Positions 1 through 8,359 are shown, counted from the stretch's first letter. The stretch: 64,000 nt of DNA from Methylocella tundrae (GCF_038024855.1 NZ_CP139087.1:124001-188000); one strand, 5' to 3'. The notes: generated by a model not told the origin, from the sequence alone. Numbers and translations: made by a program.

Positions 1-789
1 ACGCCGATCATCGAGCCGCTTTCGCTCGACGAAGCCTATCTGGATGTGACCGAGAATCTGAAGGGCATCTCCTCCGCGACCGAAATCGCGGAACAGATCC
101 GGGCGAGGATCCGCAGCGAAACGAACCTCACCGCCTCCGCCGGCGTGTCGTACAACAAATTCCTGGCGAAACTCGCATCGGATCATCGCAAGCCCGACGG
201 GCTGTTTGTGATCACGCCAAAGATGGGGCCGACCTTTGTCGAGATATTGCCGGTGCGAAAGTTCCATGGCGTCGGACCCGCCACGGCGGCGAAGATGATG
301 AGCCTCGGAATCGAGACGGGGCTCGACCTCAAGGCTCATTCGCTGGCCTTTTTCCAGGAGCACTTCGGCAAGTCAGGGCCGTACTATTACTGGATCGCGC
401 GCGGGATCGACGAAAGGCCGGTTCGTGCCGATCGGATCAGGAAGTCGGTCGGCGCCGAGAACACCTTTGCCGCCGACCTCTTCACTTTCGATGCGGCGCG
501 CGCCGCGCTGCAGCCGATCCTGGACAAGGTCTGGCGCTGGTGCGAGAACGCCGGAACGCATGGGCGGACCGTGACGCTGAAAGTCAAATATGCCGATTTC
601 CAGCAGATCACGCGAAGCCGGACGGCCGCGTCGCCCTTCGCGACCCGCGCTGAGCTGGAACGGCAAAGCTTTGAGCTTCTCGCGCATCTTTTTCCGGTGG
701 CAAAAGGCGTCCGGCTTCTCGGCGTGTCACTGTCCTCGCTGGACGAGGAGCGGACGAACGAGAAGCCTCAGTTGAGCCTGGGCCTCTAA
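1..789 (+). CDS. dinB: DNA polymerase IV, Y-family (5' end outside window)
   Basis: The reading frame is open from base 1, so the N-terminus lies outside the window. The first visible residues contain the SLDEAYLDVT motif, which carries the catalytic Asp-Glu pair of the Y-family palm. The fingers/thumb region follows (SAGVSYNKFLAKLASD), then the helix-hairpin-helix thumb (FHGVGPATAAKM) and a little-finger domain. The family performs error-prone translesion synthesis across damaged template bases. The C-terminus ends at a normal place for DinB. No neighbour on the same strand follows. This gene is separate from the imuA/imuB cassette at 36.4-37.8 kb. Confidence 0.95.
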   Translation, partial: TPIIEPLSLDEAYLDVTENLKGISSATEIAEQIRARIRSETNLTASAGVSYNKFLAKLASDHRKPDGLFVITPKMGPTFVEILPVRKFHGVGPATAAKMMSLGIETGLDLKAHSLAFFQEHFGKSGPYYYWIARGIDERPVRADRIRKSVGAENTFAADLFTFDAARAALQPILDKVWRWCENAGTHGRTVTLKVKYADFQQITRSRTAASPFATRAELERQSFELLAHLFPVAKGVRLLGVSLSSLDEERTNEKPQLSLGL

Positions 790-1126
790 ATACGTCGGGC
801 GGCGCCCAAGGCATCGGCGGCGGAGAATGCACGCGCCTCGCCGCGACGCAGGGGCGGCAAGGTCCGCGGCGTTTAAGATTTTCTTCGGTCTCCGCATTTT
901 GCCTCGACAAACGTTCCCTTTTCAATATGTGAACGCGAGAATTCCTTTGCCGATCGTTCGTCCGGGCAAGATGCAGTCATAATTGCCAAACCCTGCGGAG
1001 CCGCCATTTGATGGGGCACCCCTTTATGAAACACGGCCCATTCGGCCATCTTTGTGAATTCCATATTTCGGTTAGATGGGTTTATTGCTACCCAGTGTTA
1101 TTGCATCACTCCCGGCGGGGGCGATC
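790..1126. other. Intergenic stretch, no supported gene
   Basis: The region between dinB and the membrane-protein gene holds no ORF with recognisable content. A 63-codon minus-strand ORF (873-1064) has no clear ribosome-binding site and I could not place it in a family. The stretch lies between the 3' ends of a plus-strand and a minus-strand gene, so it probably holds terminators, but I see no convincing hairpin with a T-run. Confidence 0.4.
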
Positions 1127-1717
1127 TCAGCCCAGGTGCAGCCATGCAATCCCGGCATCAAGTCCGGAGCGAACGGCTTCACCTGATGCTATGCCAAAAA
1201 AGGCGCCCCAAGGGCTGGGCGCGACTATGATCACGAATAATCCAATCACAGCCCCGACGAGCGAGGGGAAGGCAATATATTGGCCGATCGCCACCGATAA
1301 AAAAATACTCGAGCACGTGATGATCATTGTCGCAAAAAGCGCCTCGTAGCCCGCCTTGAATCCTGAACCCTTGACGATTTCGCTTGCTCCCGCGAGCACC
1401 GCGGCGGTCGAGGCGGCGCCGACGGCGTTAGGAGGGAACTCGCCCGCCTTTGCGAACGTAGGGCCAAAAGCGATCCCGACTGATGTCGCTAAAATGAAAG
1501 GCGCTATGTCCGCGCGCGAGAAGTCTTTGTAGAGCCGTGTCGGCCCATAAAGGATACTTCCGATTCCTGCGGCCGCTCCCCCCACGATCGCTCCGATTAT
1601 CGCAAGATTTGTTTCGTTTGCGTAGAAGGCGACGCAAGCGCATGTAACGGCCGTCAAGAGGGCCACCCCGGTGCGTTTCGGGAGGGAAACGTTAGCAGCT
1701 GCCGGTACTTCCGCCAT
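1127..1717 (-). CDS. Hypothetical multi-pass membrane protein
   Basis: A 196-residue protein with at least four hydrophobic segments (roughly residues 17-32, 36-56, 73-110 and 127-170) rich in Gly, Ala and Ile. It has no catalytic motif I recognise. The N-terminal 12 residues are polar, then the first membrane segment starts (GVALLTAVTCACVAFYA). The layout is compatible with a small inner-membrane protein of unknown role. It is oriented like the operon at 1.9-6.4 kb but separated from it by about 185 bases and an inverted-repeat element, so I do not assign it to that operon. Confidence 0.55.
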   Translation of the reverse strand: MAEVPAAANVSLPKRTGVALLTAVTCACVAFYANETNLAIIGAIVGGAAAGIGSILYGPTRLYKDFSRADIAPFILATSVGIAFGPTFAKAGEFPPNAVGAASTAAVLAGASEIVKGSGFKAGYEALFATMIITCSSIFLSVAIGQYIAFPSLVGAVIGLFVIIVAPSPWGAFFGIASGEAVRSGLDAGIAWLHLG

Positions 1718-1832
1718 GTCGCAGGTCCTCGTCAGGGGCGTTTGCCCATCGTCGCGCCAACGTCGTGTTTCGAATAAAAATTAGGCGCGGGCATCCGCCA
1801 GTTTGAGCATTATTGTTGCGCTGTACGTAATG

Positions 1833-2031
1833 GGGCTCTGCTTCAATCTCGGTGCAGTCTGTGGAATAAGGAAGAAGGGAACCTGCTGAAACTGCTTGGG
1901 GTTCAGACAATTTCGGTCGCGTCATCCATGACGTTAAACTGCGCAGCCCCGCCGGACCGGATTCTCACGCGTTCTCGGCCGGTTACGGCGTGCCGCGACC
2001 GTGACCTTGCACCGAGATTGAAGCAGAGCCC
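1833..2031. repeat. 24-bp perfect inverted repeat bounding a ~200-bp insert
   Basis: Bases 1833-1856 (starting GGGCTCTGCTTC) and 2008-2031 are perfect inverted copies pointing outward, like the termini of a miniature or internally deleted insertion sequence. The GGCTCTGC start resembles ISL3-type termini, and ISL3 elements are present elsewhere in the window. The right copy lies at the point where the 122-codon ORF at 1903-2271 stops resembling its family. I see no target-site duplication, so this may be a partly eroded element. Confidence 0.55.
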
Positions 2032-2271
2032 TCCAAACTGCCATCTGACATCCTCCTCATTGGCCGGTTCTAGGACGAGGCGCGTAGCCGCTTTGGAAAT
2101 GAGGAGAAGCTGCAAGGCCGCGAGGATCGAAACGTCAAGCTGATAGTCGAAACCGGCTTGGGCAGCAGCCGCACCTCGTAGCGGTCGCCTCGCCACAGCG
2201 GCTTCGTCCTCGGTCGATTTCGGTTCGCATGTACCCGATCGATCCATGTGCTTAGAATTATTTGTCGACAT
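1903..2271 (-). pseudogene. N-terminal fragment of a probable PD-(D/E)XK nuclease, fourth gene of the operon
   Basis: The ORF starts inside the last codons of the STAND gene (14-base overlap), so it was translationally coupled to it. Residues about 30-75 (RGAAAAQAGFDYQLD... LEPANEEDV) look like the start of a DUF4297/Cap4-like dsDNA nuclease, in which an LEPANEED-type acidic segment precedes a Q-V-K motif. After residue about 78 the protein runs into the inverted repeat at 2008-2031 and continues as unrelated sequence to a stop. The Q-V-K part is absent, so the product should be inactive. Family assignment is from pattern memory. Confidence 0.5.
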
Positions 2272-4576
2272 CGTCGAAAACCGAGCGCTTCGTAGCGGCA
2301 GCAGCGGAAGGGGGAGACTCCTCTTTCTTCTGCGTCACTATGTGAGTCCAGTCCGAGTCATCGTCGGCCCCTTCGTCGCGCTCCCGCTTGCGCTCCTCAA
2401 GCGCCTCGACCGAGCGCTTCACCTGATCCCGCGCGTCGTCGATCAAGGCCGCGGTGTCGCCACCGACGCCGATCGCTTCTACGCGATCGAGCACGCTGAG
2501 CAGCTTCTTGAAATGGCTGTCGGGCTCTTCGTCCAAGTCGGCGTCTACGGCGATCTCGTCGATCCGCTCTTCGAGCGACGGCAAAACGGTTGTCCGCAGG
2601 GCTAGGCCGAGGCCGACGAGGCGTAGCGGCGGTATGAGCGCGAGCATCTCTTCTTCGTCGAAGAAGGACACATCAAGGTGGGTGAGCGCAGCGGATTCTA
2701 GACTGTCCGCAGCCTCCAAGCGCAGGTCATCCGGTAAGATACCAAGATGATTGGCTCGGGCGTAAGCGGCGACTTGGGGATCGTTGCCGGCGAGGTCCGT
2801 CAGCCAGCACGAGCGCCGAAGCAGATCCGGAAATTGCCGGACCGCCTTGGCGAACACCGCTTCGCTGGCGCGGTAGGACAGGAAGTGAAACAGCATCCAA
2901 TTCCGATGCCGCTCGTGGGGCGTGCGGCCGAGCCGAGCGACCAGGGCGTCGTCAAGGGTGGTTGGGATGACGAGCGCATCTCGAATGAGAGGAGAGCCCT
3001 CGCAAGTGAAGCTGCTGAGGACGGTGTCGATGGTCGCGCCCCGGATAAGCGCCGCCATCATATGTGGCTTCTGCCGCAGGATCTCCGTCAAGGCGTCGGA
3101 GATCGTCGGATGTGCGAAGGTCCATTTGGCCCCGGAGAGCTTGAGGAAAGATCCCTTCAACTCGGCGAAGCAATCCTGGATCTTGGTGAGGGTGTAGCCG
3201 GTCAGCTCCGCGACCGCCTGTGCGGCCGAAGGATCATGATCGTTTGGATCGAAGCCGGCCTGATGCACATAGACGAGGATGAGCGCCGCTTGCAGCTGAT
3301 CGTCCAAGGCGTTGACGGTATCGATGAGATGCTCGGTCGGCTCCTCCATGAAACGAACGAGTGAGCTCTCGCGCGGCGCCAGTCCCTTGGTGAAGTTCGG
3401 GTCGCCAAGACGCTCGGCGATGCCGGGTAGGAAATCGCGAACGGCGGCGACCGCCGCGAGGTGCGGCTTGACGCTCGAACGCCAGCTCTGGCTCTGCTCG
3501 CCGAAATTGACATGGTTATAGAGGATCTGCGCCTTCTCTTCGAAGGTCAGCTCGCCGACATCAACCACAGCGCTGCCGTCGGCGAATTGCGCAAGATTGC
3601 GCTGCCCGAGCCGACGCCGCGCTGCTTCATAGATATGCTTGCGCGAGGTCAGGAGGAAACGGTTGCCGTGCTTGATCGCCGCACGCAGCTTCGAGAAGGC
3701 CGACGTCCAGTCCTGAACGTAATCGTCGCGCAGCACATTCGAGCCAAAGGCGTCGTCAATCCAGAAGAAGCGACCCGGGTCGTTGGGATTCCAGCCAGCC
3801 TCGAAATCGCGTGGGCTGGTCAGGGCGAGGACGGTGTTGTCGGGATTCTCCGAAGCGATTGTCGAGACGATGGCGCCGATCGCCGACTTGCCGCTAGACG
3901 GATTGCCGAGCAGGAGCACCGCGCCATGTTCCGAGATGGCGTTAACCGCGTCGCGATGGGCTTGGGTCGGAACATAGGTGCGAAGCTTCGGAATCCAGCT
4001 ATCGAGCAGCGCCCGGCTCTGTTCGCTGAGCCGCTCATCGACGATCGAAGTAAGATCCCCCAGGCCATAGACCTGCGGGACAAGGGCGCGCAGGCGCGCG
4101 CTGCTCCTAATGACCCTGACGATATACTGGCGGCCCAGAATGTGAGGCTTGCGGACGCCAAGCGCGCGCAGCTTGGCGCGCATCGCGGCGGCGACAGGCG
4201 CATCCACGCTCATGTTGGTCATGAAGGCGTAAGTGTCGGCCTGGCCGGCTTTGACCAGCTCCTCGACATGGTCGATCTCAGCTGTGAGGTCGCTGACCCT
4301 CAAAGCCTTGCCGGCTTCGGACGTATGCTTGCACTGCACCGTACCGATCGGCGGCGCGTCGTGCCCCGAGGGGATCAGGAATACCGCGTCCTGGCCGCCA
4401 TCCTGCGCTTCGCGGAAGATTTCGACGGGGCGGCCCAGCACTACCTCACACACCTGGGAGCAGAGATCCTGGAAGGCGCGCCAGCCGATCGTGTGTAGCG
4501 CCAAATCGCTCCAGGGGCCGTGGGCGAGACGGTCGCGCGGTGCCGCGGGTATGGTCTGAGCGTCCCCGGCCGTCAT
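2258..4576 (-). CDS. Nuclease-STAND NTPase fusion (nSTAND3-like), probable defence effector
   Basis: A 772-residue two-domain protein. Residues about 30-150 look like an Mrr-type restriction endonuclease domain: FQDLCSQVCEVVLGR, then GGQDAVF (Asp63) and VQCKHT (Gln81, Lys83), matching the D...QxK active site. Residues about 200-330 are a STAND/AAA-type NTPase: Walker A GNPSSGKS (224-231), Walker B FFWIDDAFG (270-278) and a sensor-like LLTSR (308-312). The rest is alpha-helical and likely a sensor or repeat region. STAND NTPases with nuclease effectors (Avs and relatives) sense phage proteins and degrade DNA; applying that here is inference. It overlaps the nucleotidyltransferase gene upstream (ATGA-type) and the truncated nuclease gene downstream. 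Confidence 0.8.
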   Translation of the reverse strand: MTAGDAQTIPAAPRDRLAHGPWSDLALHTIGWRAFQDLCSQVCEVVLGRPVEIFREAQDGGQDAVFLIPSGHDAPPIGTVQCKHTSEAGKALRVSDLTAEIDHVEELVKAGQADTYAFMTNMSVDAPVAAAMRAKLRALGVRKPHILGRQYIVRVIRSSARLRALVPQVYGLGDLTSIVDERLSEQSRALLDSWIPKLRTYVPTQAHRDAVNAISEHGAVLLLGNPSSGKSAIGAIVSTIASENPDNTVLALTSPRDFEAGWNPNDPGRFFWIDDAFGSNVLRDDYVQDWTSAFSKLRAAIKHGNRFLLTSRKHIYEAARRRLGQRNLAQFADGSAVVDVGELTFEEKAQILYNHVNFGEQSQSWRSSVKPHLAAVAAVRDFLPGIAERLGDPNFTKGLAPRESSLVRFMEEPTEHLIDTVNALDDQLQAALILVYVHQAGFDPNDHDPSAAQAVAELTGYTLTKIQDCFAELKGSFLKLSGAKWTFAHPTISDALTEILRQKPHMMAALIRGATIDTVLSSFTCEGSPLIRDALVIPTTLDDALVARLGRTPHERHRNWMLFHFLSYRASEAVFAKAVRQFPDLLRRSCWLTDLAGNDPQVAAYARANHLGILPDDLRLEAADSLESAALTHLDVSFFDEEEMLALIPPLRLVGLGLALRTTVLPSLEERIDEIAVDADLDEEPDSHFKKLLSVLDRVEAIGVGGDTAALIDDARDQVKRSVEALEERKRERDEGADDDSDWTHIVTQKKEESPPSAAAATKRSVFDDVDK

Positions 4577-5334
4577 GCGGCGATAATTCCATAGATGGCG
4601 CGCAGTCGTGCGGTCTGCGCAGCCGCGTCACCGGCAAGGCCGATATCCTTCGGCTGGAAATCCCCATCCGCGTCGACCTTGGCGGCAAAGCTCGCCATGT
4701 CCACAGCAATCGCCTCCGGCAACACAACCCGCTCATCCTCGGCCAGTAGCTGCAACAGACGGAAAACGTCCGCGCGATGCTTACGGACGGTCTTCTGGTC
4801 GATGTGCTCACCTTGATCCCGCCGCGCGGCGAGATCAAGATGCGCTTTGGCTTTGAAGGGGATCAGTATCCGCTCATCAAGAACCGCGACGCCATGGACC
4901 GCGCGGCTGTTTTCCACCAGCGCGGTGTAGTAGGAGTCATCGAGGAGAATGGCCGACAAGCTCGCAATGTCCTCGTCGATGGGGAGCGGAGTAAGTGCGC
5001 TGCCTTCGGCTGGTGTGATTGCGTCGGGCGCTCGCGAGAAGAGTTCAAGCATCGCTGGAAAGTCGGGGTCGGCAGGCTTCTGGAAACGGTAGAATTCCCG
5101 ACCGCCGCCGCTTCGCTCTCGCTGCTGATAGCCGCCAGCCTCGACGAACGCCCAGAAGCGCTCGCCGAACGCTGCATCGAGTGCCTCGACCAAGATGACA
5201 AGGTCGAGATCCTTCGTCGCCCGGAAGTCCAGGCCGACCTCCTCCATGATAATTTCGCACGCGGCCCCGCCGATCAGCACATAGTGGTGCGAGAGGCCTT
5301 CGAAATGCCGCCTGAAGATGTCGAGCCCCTTCAC
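4573..5334 (-). CDS. Nucleotidyltransferase, AbiEii-like toxin candidate
   Basis: A 253-residue protein with the polymerase-beta-like nucleotidyltransferase signature near the N-terminus: LIGGAACEII (the GG motif, about residue 21) followed by ATKDLDLVI (the D-x-D metal-binding pair, about 39-47). This arrangement is shared by AbiEii/AbiGii-type toxins and other MNT enzymes, which add nucleotides to tRNA or proteins. The rest is helical and unplaced. It overlaps the upstream regulator gene by four bases and the downstream STAND gene by four bases, so the three proteins are co-expressed in one operon. By analogy with AbiE the upstream winged-helix protein would be its antitoxin/repressor. The substrate is unknown. 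Confidence 0.75.
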   Translation of the reverse strand: MKGLDIFRRHFEGLSHHYVLIGGAACEIIMEEVGLDFRATKDLDLVILVEALDAAFGERFWAFVEAGGYQQRERSGGGREFYRFQKPADPDFPAMLELFSRAPDAITPAEGSALTPLPIDEDIASLSAILLDDSYYTALVENSRAVHGVAVLDERILIPFKAKAHLDLAARRDQGEHIDQKTVRKHRADVFRLLQLLAEDERVVLPEAIAVDMASFAAKVDADGDFQPKDIGLAGDAAAQTARLRAIYGIIAA

Positions 5335-6344
5335 AAGCCCACCTGCCTGAGCAGCGCATCCTTGGCGGCCTCGATGCGATCATCGGTGCTGTCGGGCAGG
5401 CTCAAATAAAGCGATATGGTGTCCACGAGTTTATCATCTCCCAGCAGCAAGGGGTCATAAGTCCAGGTTTCGAGTTCGATGACCGGCTCGTCCCAACTCA
5501 CCGGCTGATCAAGCTCGTAGCGCGTTGCGAGCGCCTTCCACTCGGACGCCGCCATCGCCCGTGTTTCTACACGCGGGAACGACAAGTCGGTCTTTTCGGC
5601 GAGCGCTGTCTCTCCCGCCAAGGGCAACGCGAGACCTTGTGGCGGACGCCTGACACGTCGGCGCTTGCGCACGGGCGTGCGCAAATGCGGACGCGCGCGA
5701 CTCCACAACGCCTCACGCGGCACGGTGAAGCGTAGGTGTCGGAAACGACCGGCGACCTCAGTTTCGGCCAGCTCGAAAGCCTCGAGTTCGGTGATGGCCC
5801 GGCTCATGCTCATCGCACTGTAGCGAAACTGCGATGCGAGTTCCGAGGGCGTTGTCTCTGGCCCAATCCGGCCCATCAATGCGGCCAGCACTATCAACTG
5901 CGCTGTCGGGGTCAGACCGTCGCCGGGCGTGTCTCGTTCGCTGCGAAAATGCTCACGCAGATCCGCGCCCAGTTCCGGTACGAAGAGCTGATTGCCCGGC
6001 ACGATGAACGGGACGTGCTGCGAAATGAGGCGATGGCGATTGTGATTGCTCAGGCGTTCGGTCACGAGGATGACCGCCCGCCCCGGCGACTGCCGGCGCA
6101 GAAGGTCGCGATGCTTGGCGATTGTGGCCGGCGTATCGTCATGGAGACCCGTTCCCAGCATCAGGATGCACGGCCGGCCGAGGATTTCGCCATCGACCAG
6201 GACATAGCGTTGCGTCAGGAACGCCGGCAGCTTCGCGCTGGCAGCGGGTCCATCAACAATCAGCGGTGTCTGCAGCACGTGCTCGACATAGCTCGCTGCG
6301 GACGCGAGCAACGTCTTCTCGCTGTCGGTCAATCTCGATAACAT
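5331..6344 (-). CDS. Winged-helix (MarR/AbiEi-like) regulator, probable antitoxin
   Basis: About 337 residues. The open frame can start at a GTG at 6356, but the ATG at 6344 gives MLSRLTDSEK and is preferred because the upstream bases hold an inverted repeat. The central part (about residues 145-200: TPTAQLIVLAALMG... PSELASQFRYSAMSMSRAITELEAFELAE) is a helix-turn-helix with the spacing of MarR-type winged helices. The C-terminal half has a basic stretch (RTPVRKRRRVRRPP) and an acidic tail. It is the first gene of the operon and overlaps the nucleotidyltransferase gene, which is typical of an autoregulating antitoxin such as AbiEi. I could not assign it to a named family with certainty. Confidence 0.65.
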   Translation of the reverse strand: MLSRLTDSEKTLLASAASYVEHVLQTPLIVDGPAASAKLPAFLTQRYVLVDGEILGRPCILMLGTGLHDDTPATIAKHRDLLRRQSPGRAVILVTERLSNHNRHRLISQHVPFIVPGNQLFVPELGADLREHFRSERDTPGDGLTPTAQLIVLAALMGRIGPETTPSELASQFRYSAMSMSRAITELEAFELAETEVAGRFRHLRFTVPREALWSRARPHLRTPVRKRRRVRRPPQGLALPLAGETALAEKTDLSFPRVETRAMAASEWKALATRYELDQPVSWDEPVIELETWTYDPLLLGDDKLVDTISLYLSLPDSTDDRIEAAKDALLRQVGL

Positions 6345-6353
6345 AGTGATGCA

Positions 6354-6396
6354 CACTAACGCTAATTCTGTTATCGTGCAATCTCGCGTTAGAGTG
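6354..6396. promoter_or_regulatory. Inverted repeat upstream of the STAND/nucleotidyltransferase operon
   Basis: CACTAACGC (6354-6362) is mirrored by GCGTTAGAGTG (6386-6396), giving a palindromic site with a 23-base centre, directly upstream of the chosen start codon of the regulator gene. This is where an autorepressor would bind. Function is inferred from position and symmetry only. Confidence 0.45.
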
Positions 6397-6491
6397 TCTT
6401 CGACCTCTCAAGTCGGTCGAGCCTCGCGGAAGGGGGAAGTGGAAGGCGAAACAGCCCGCGCATCTCTGACGGCGCGGCATTGGGGGGGCGT

Positions 6492-6706
6492 ATGAATTTC
6501 GATACGGCACTGTCATTTTCGGACAACTTTGCCGCTTTCGGGCGGAAGCGGAGCGCATCGACGCCGATTGCGCCCGCATCCTTTTCGACAATCTGGCCCT
6601 CCTGGCCCGTGATGGTGACGCGACGCGCACCCGCCAGGCAGTTCAGGAGTTCAATCGGGCGGTTCTCGCTGCGCTCGATGGCCTGCCGGAAGGACCAGCG
6701 GAATGA
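6492..6706 (+). pseudogene. Frameshifted small hypothetical gene
   Basis: Translation from the ATG at 6492 (MNFDTALSFSDNFAAF) and from the next frame after about base 6540 (RAEAERIDADCARILFDNL ... GLPEGPAE, stop at 6704-6706) joins into a coherent helical protein of about 70 residues if one base is removed. Two tiny ORFs follow with ATGA overlaps (6704-6754 and 6751-6822), which suggests the decayed start of an operon, perhaps plasmid-derived. I do not recognise the family. Confidence 0.35.
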
Positions 6707-6920
6707 GCCGGTATTTTCTCGCCTCCGCCGCCATCGAGGGATTTCGATCATGACGAACTCGCCGGCGAGCCAGAGGCTGGCGCAGGCGTCCTGGAAATGG
6801 CTCCGGCTGACGAAACCTTGAGGTGCCCCCATTTAAGGAACTCGGGACAAGGACTAAAGAATATTTTTACCAGTTTCAATACGCGAGGAACCTCTTCAAC
6901 GGCGAGTAACCCTTTGTGTC

Positions 6921-7070
6921 GAGCGTCTGGACATCTGGCTGAGTGACGTACGCACATGCGGCATCTATGGTATGCGGCGTTTTGCCAGGACCTTACGGCA
7001 GGACATCGAGGCCGTTCGCAATGCCGTGCTGGAACCTTGGAGTAAGCTGGCGTCTGACCGCACTTCCTAG
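6921..7070 (+). pseudogene. C-terminal fragment of an ISL3-family transposase
   Basis: The frame encodes about 49 residues (ERLDIWLSDVRTCGIYGMRR..., then DIEAVRNAVLEPWS) matching the region just before the catalytic Glu block of ISL3 transposases. The intact ISL3 transposases here have the equivalent DLAAVRNAIISPWSNGQTEG. The fragment stops right after PWS and runs into foreign sequence. It sits at the broken end of the VIT-family gene and may mark the deletion that truncated it. Confidence 0.65.
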
Positions 7071-7276
7071 TGCGCTCCAGTTGGGTGAATAAGACGGGCT
7101 AGCCTCGCGATGCCGGCGACTAGAATGTCGGAACGTGCGGCAGACGCGGCGGCTACCCCCATGATCAGGCTCGCGGTGGAGACGATCCCGTCATTGGCGC
7201 CGAGCACGGCCGGCCGCAGCCATCCGATGCGAGAGACGAGGTGGGTTTCTGGATGAAGGGTGACCGCGCGCATCAT
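7067..7276 (-). pseudogene. N-terminal fragment of a VIT1/CCC1-family transporter
   Basis: From the ATG at 7274-7276 the frame reads MMRAVTLHPETHLVSRIGWLRP..., then ANDGIVSTASLIMGVAAA, the conserved first membrane segment of the VIT1/CCC1 (Fe2+/Mn2+) transporter family. It diverges after LVAGIA and stops, abutting the ISL3 fragment. About two-thirds of the protein is missing. Its former operon partners are probably the DUF2202 and peroxiredoxin genes just upstream. Confidence 0.65.
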
Positions 7277-7284
7277 CTGCCGCG

Positions 7285-7704
7285 CTAGGGAGAGCGCTGT
7301 GCGCAGCGCTGGAAGGCCGGCAGATGCCGATCCTGCGAGGCTGATCGTAGCGTCTGATATACGGCTAAAAAGTCTGGTCGCCGGGTGCTTTTCAAAGCGC
7401 GGTCGTAAATCGCCACATTCTCGATTTCGCCCTGGACGCTCGCGACGCAAGCTTCGTGAACGCTCGAAAAACGGGGCGCCTTTCCTGCCCAGCGATTGGA
7501 GGGCGGCGAAACGCCGTATTTTTCGAACAGGTTGATCGGCGCCGAGGCGTGTCGCGCCTCGGCTTCGACGATGTTGATGAAGGGCCGAACATCACCGAAA
7601 TCGCGGATAACCTGTGCATAGGTTTCGCGCGACCTGTATTCATCATCGAGCGTGTCGGAGAGGGCCTGAACCTCCGTGTCGTTGAGCGTTTGTCCAGAAC
7701 TCAT
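7285..7704 (-). CDS. DUF2202 ferritin-like protein
   Basis: About 139 residues. It starts with TLDDEYRSRETYAQVIRDFG, continues with a helix containing INIVEAEARHASAPINLFEKYG and ends with a helix containing ASQDRHLPAFQRC. The spaced Glu and His residues (E..R..Y, E..RH, ..E....YD, ..RH) are the di-metal ligands expected of a ferritin-like four-helix bundle of the DUF2202 family. The ATG at 7704 is preferred over 7713 because an AGGG lies nine bases upstream. The stop is 8 bases before the VIT remnant start, and the start is 13 bases after the peroxiredoxin stop, so the genes formed one oxidative-stress/metal operon. Confidence 0.75.
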   Translation of the reverse strand: MSSGQTLNDTEVQALSDTLDDEYRSRETYAQVIRDFGDVRPFINIVEAEARHASAPINLFEKYGVSPPSNRWAGKAPRFSSVHEACVASVQGEIENVAIYDRALKSTRRPDFLAVYQTLRSASQDRHLPAFQRCAQRSP

Positions 7705-7717
7705 GGCTGACATCCCT

Positions 7718-8359
7718 TCAGAGCTGCTTCTTCGAGAAGTACCAATCGGTATAGTCGTATCCCTCGCCAGCGCGGGTTTCCGCGTCTTGCGCGGTCTGCG
7801 GCGGCGGAACGATCACTTTGTCGCCGGGCTGCCAGCCTTCCGGTGTGGCGATCCCATTCGTGTCGGAGGTCTGCATGGCGGTGAGCAGGCGGACGAATTC
7901 CGGAATTGAGCGGCCGTTGCTCATCGGGTAATAGAGCATCGCCCGCAGGACGCTCTCGTCGTCGATGAAGAACGTGGACCGGACGGCTGATGTGTCGCTC
8001 GCGCCGGGCTGGATCATGCCATAGGCATGGGCGACCTTCATCGACAGGTCTTCAATAATTGGGAAGGGAATATCGACCCCGAAGTTTTGCTTGATGTTGC
8101 GGACCCAGGCGATGTGGGCGTAGGTGCTGTCGATCGAAAGCCCGAGCAGTTCACAGTTGAGCTTCTGAAATTCCGGCCAAGCTTTGGCGAAGCCGATGAA
8201 CTCCGTGGTGCAAACCGGGGTGAAATCCGCGGGATGCGAGAAGAGGAGCAGCCATTTGCCCTTGTAGTCAGCCAGCTTGCGAACGCCATGCGTGGTTTTG
8301 GCTTCGAAGTCGGGGGCAGGTTCATTGAGGCGTGGCAGGCGTGTAGGGTCTTCCATCAT
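7718..8359 (-). CDS. 1-Cys peroxiredoxin (Prx6/AhpC-TSA type)
   Basis: About 213 residues. The peroxidatic cysteine lies in PADFTPVCTTEF (Cys about 50), the PxxxTxxC signature of peroxiredoxins. The C-terminal extension (about residues 165-213, GWQPGDKVIVPPPQT... YDYTDWYFSKKQL) is typical of the Prx6 subfamily. It reduces H2O2 and organic peroxides in the cytosol. The ORF could start further upstream at 8464, but GGAG at about 8362-8365 (reverse strand) sits just before the ATG pair at 8354-8359, which fixes the start there. It is followed directly by the DUF2202 gene. Confidence 0.92.
   Translation of the reverse strand: MMEDPTRLPRLNEPAPDFEAKTTHGVRKLADYKGKWLLLFSHPADFTPVCTTEFIGFAKAWPEFQKLNCELLGLSIDSTYAHIAWVRNIKQNFGVDIPFPIIEDLSMKVAHAYGMIQPGASDTSAVRSTFFIDDESVLRAMLYYPMSNGRSIPEFVRLLTAMQTSDTNGIATPEGWQPGDKVIVPPPQTAQDAETRAGEGYDYTDWYFSKKQL

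Noticed and set aside
3461..4498. 345-residue plus-strand ORF
   Set aside because: It lies opposite the STAND gene, whose Walker and nuclease motifs are clear; the plus-strand translation has no recognisable domain.
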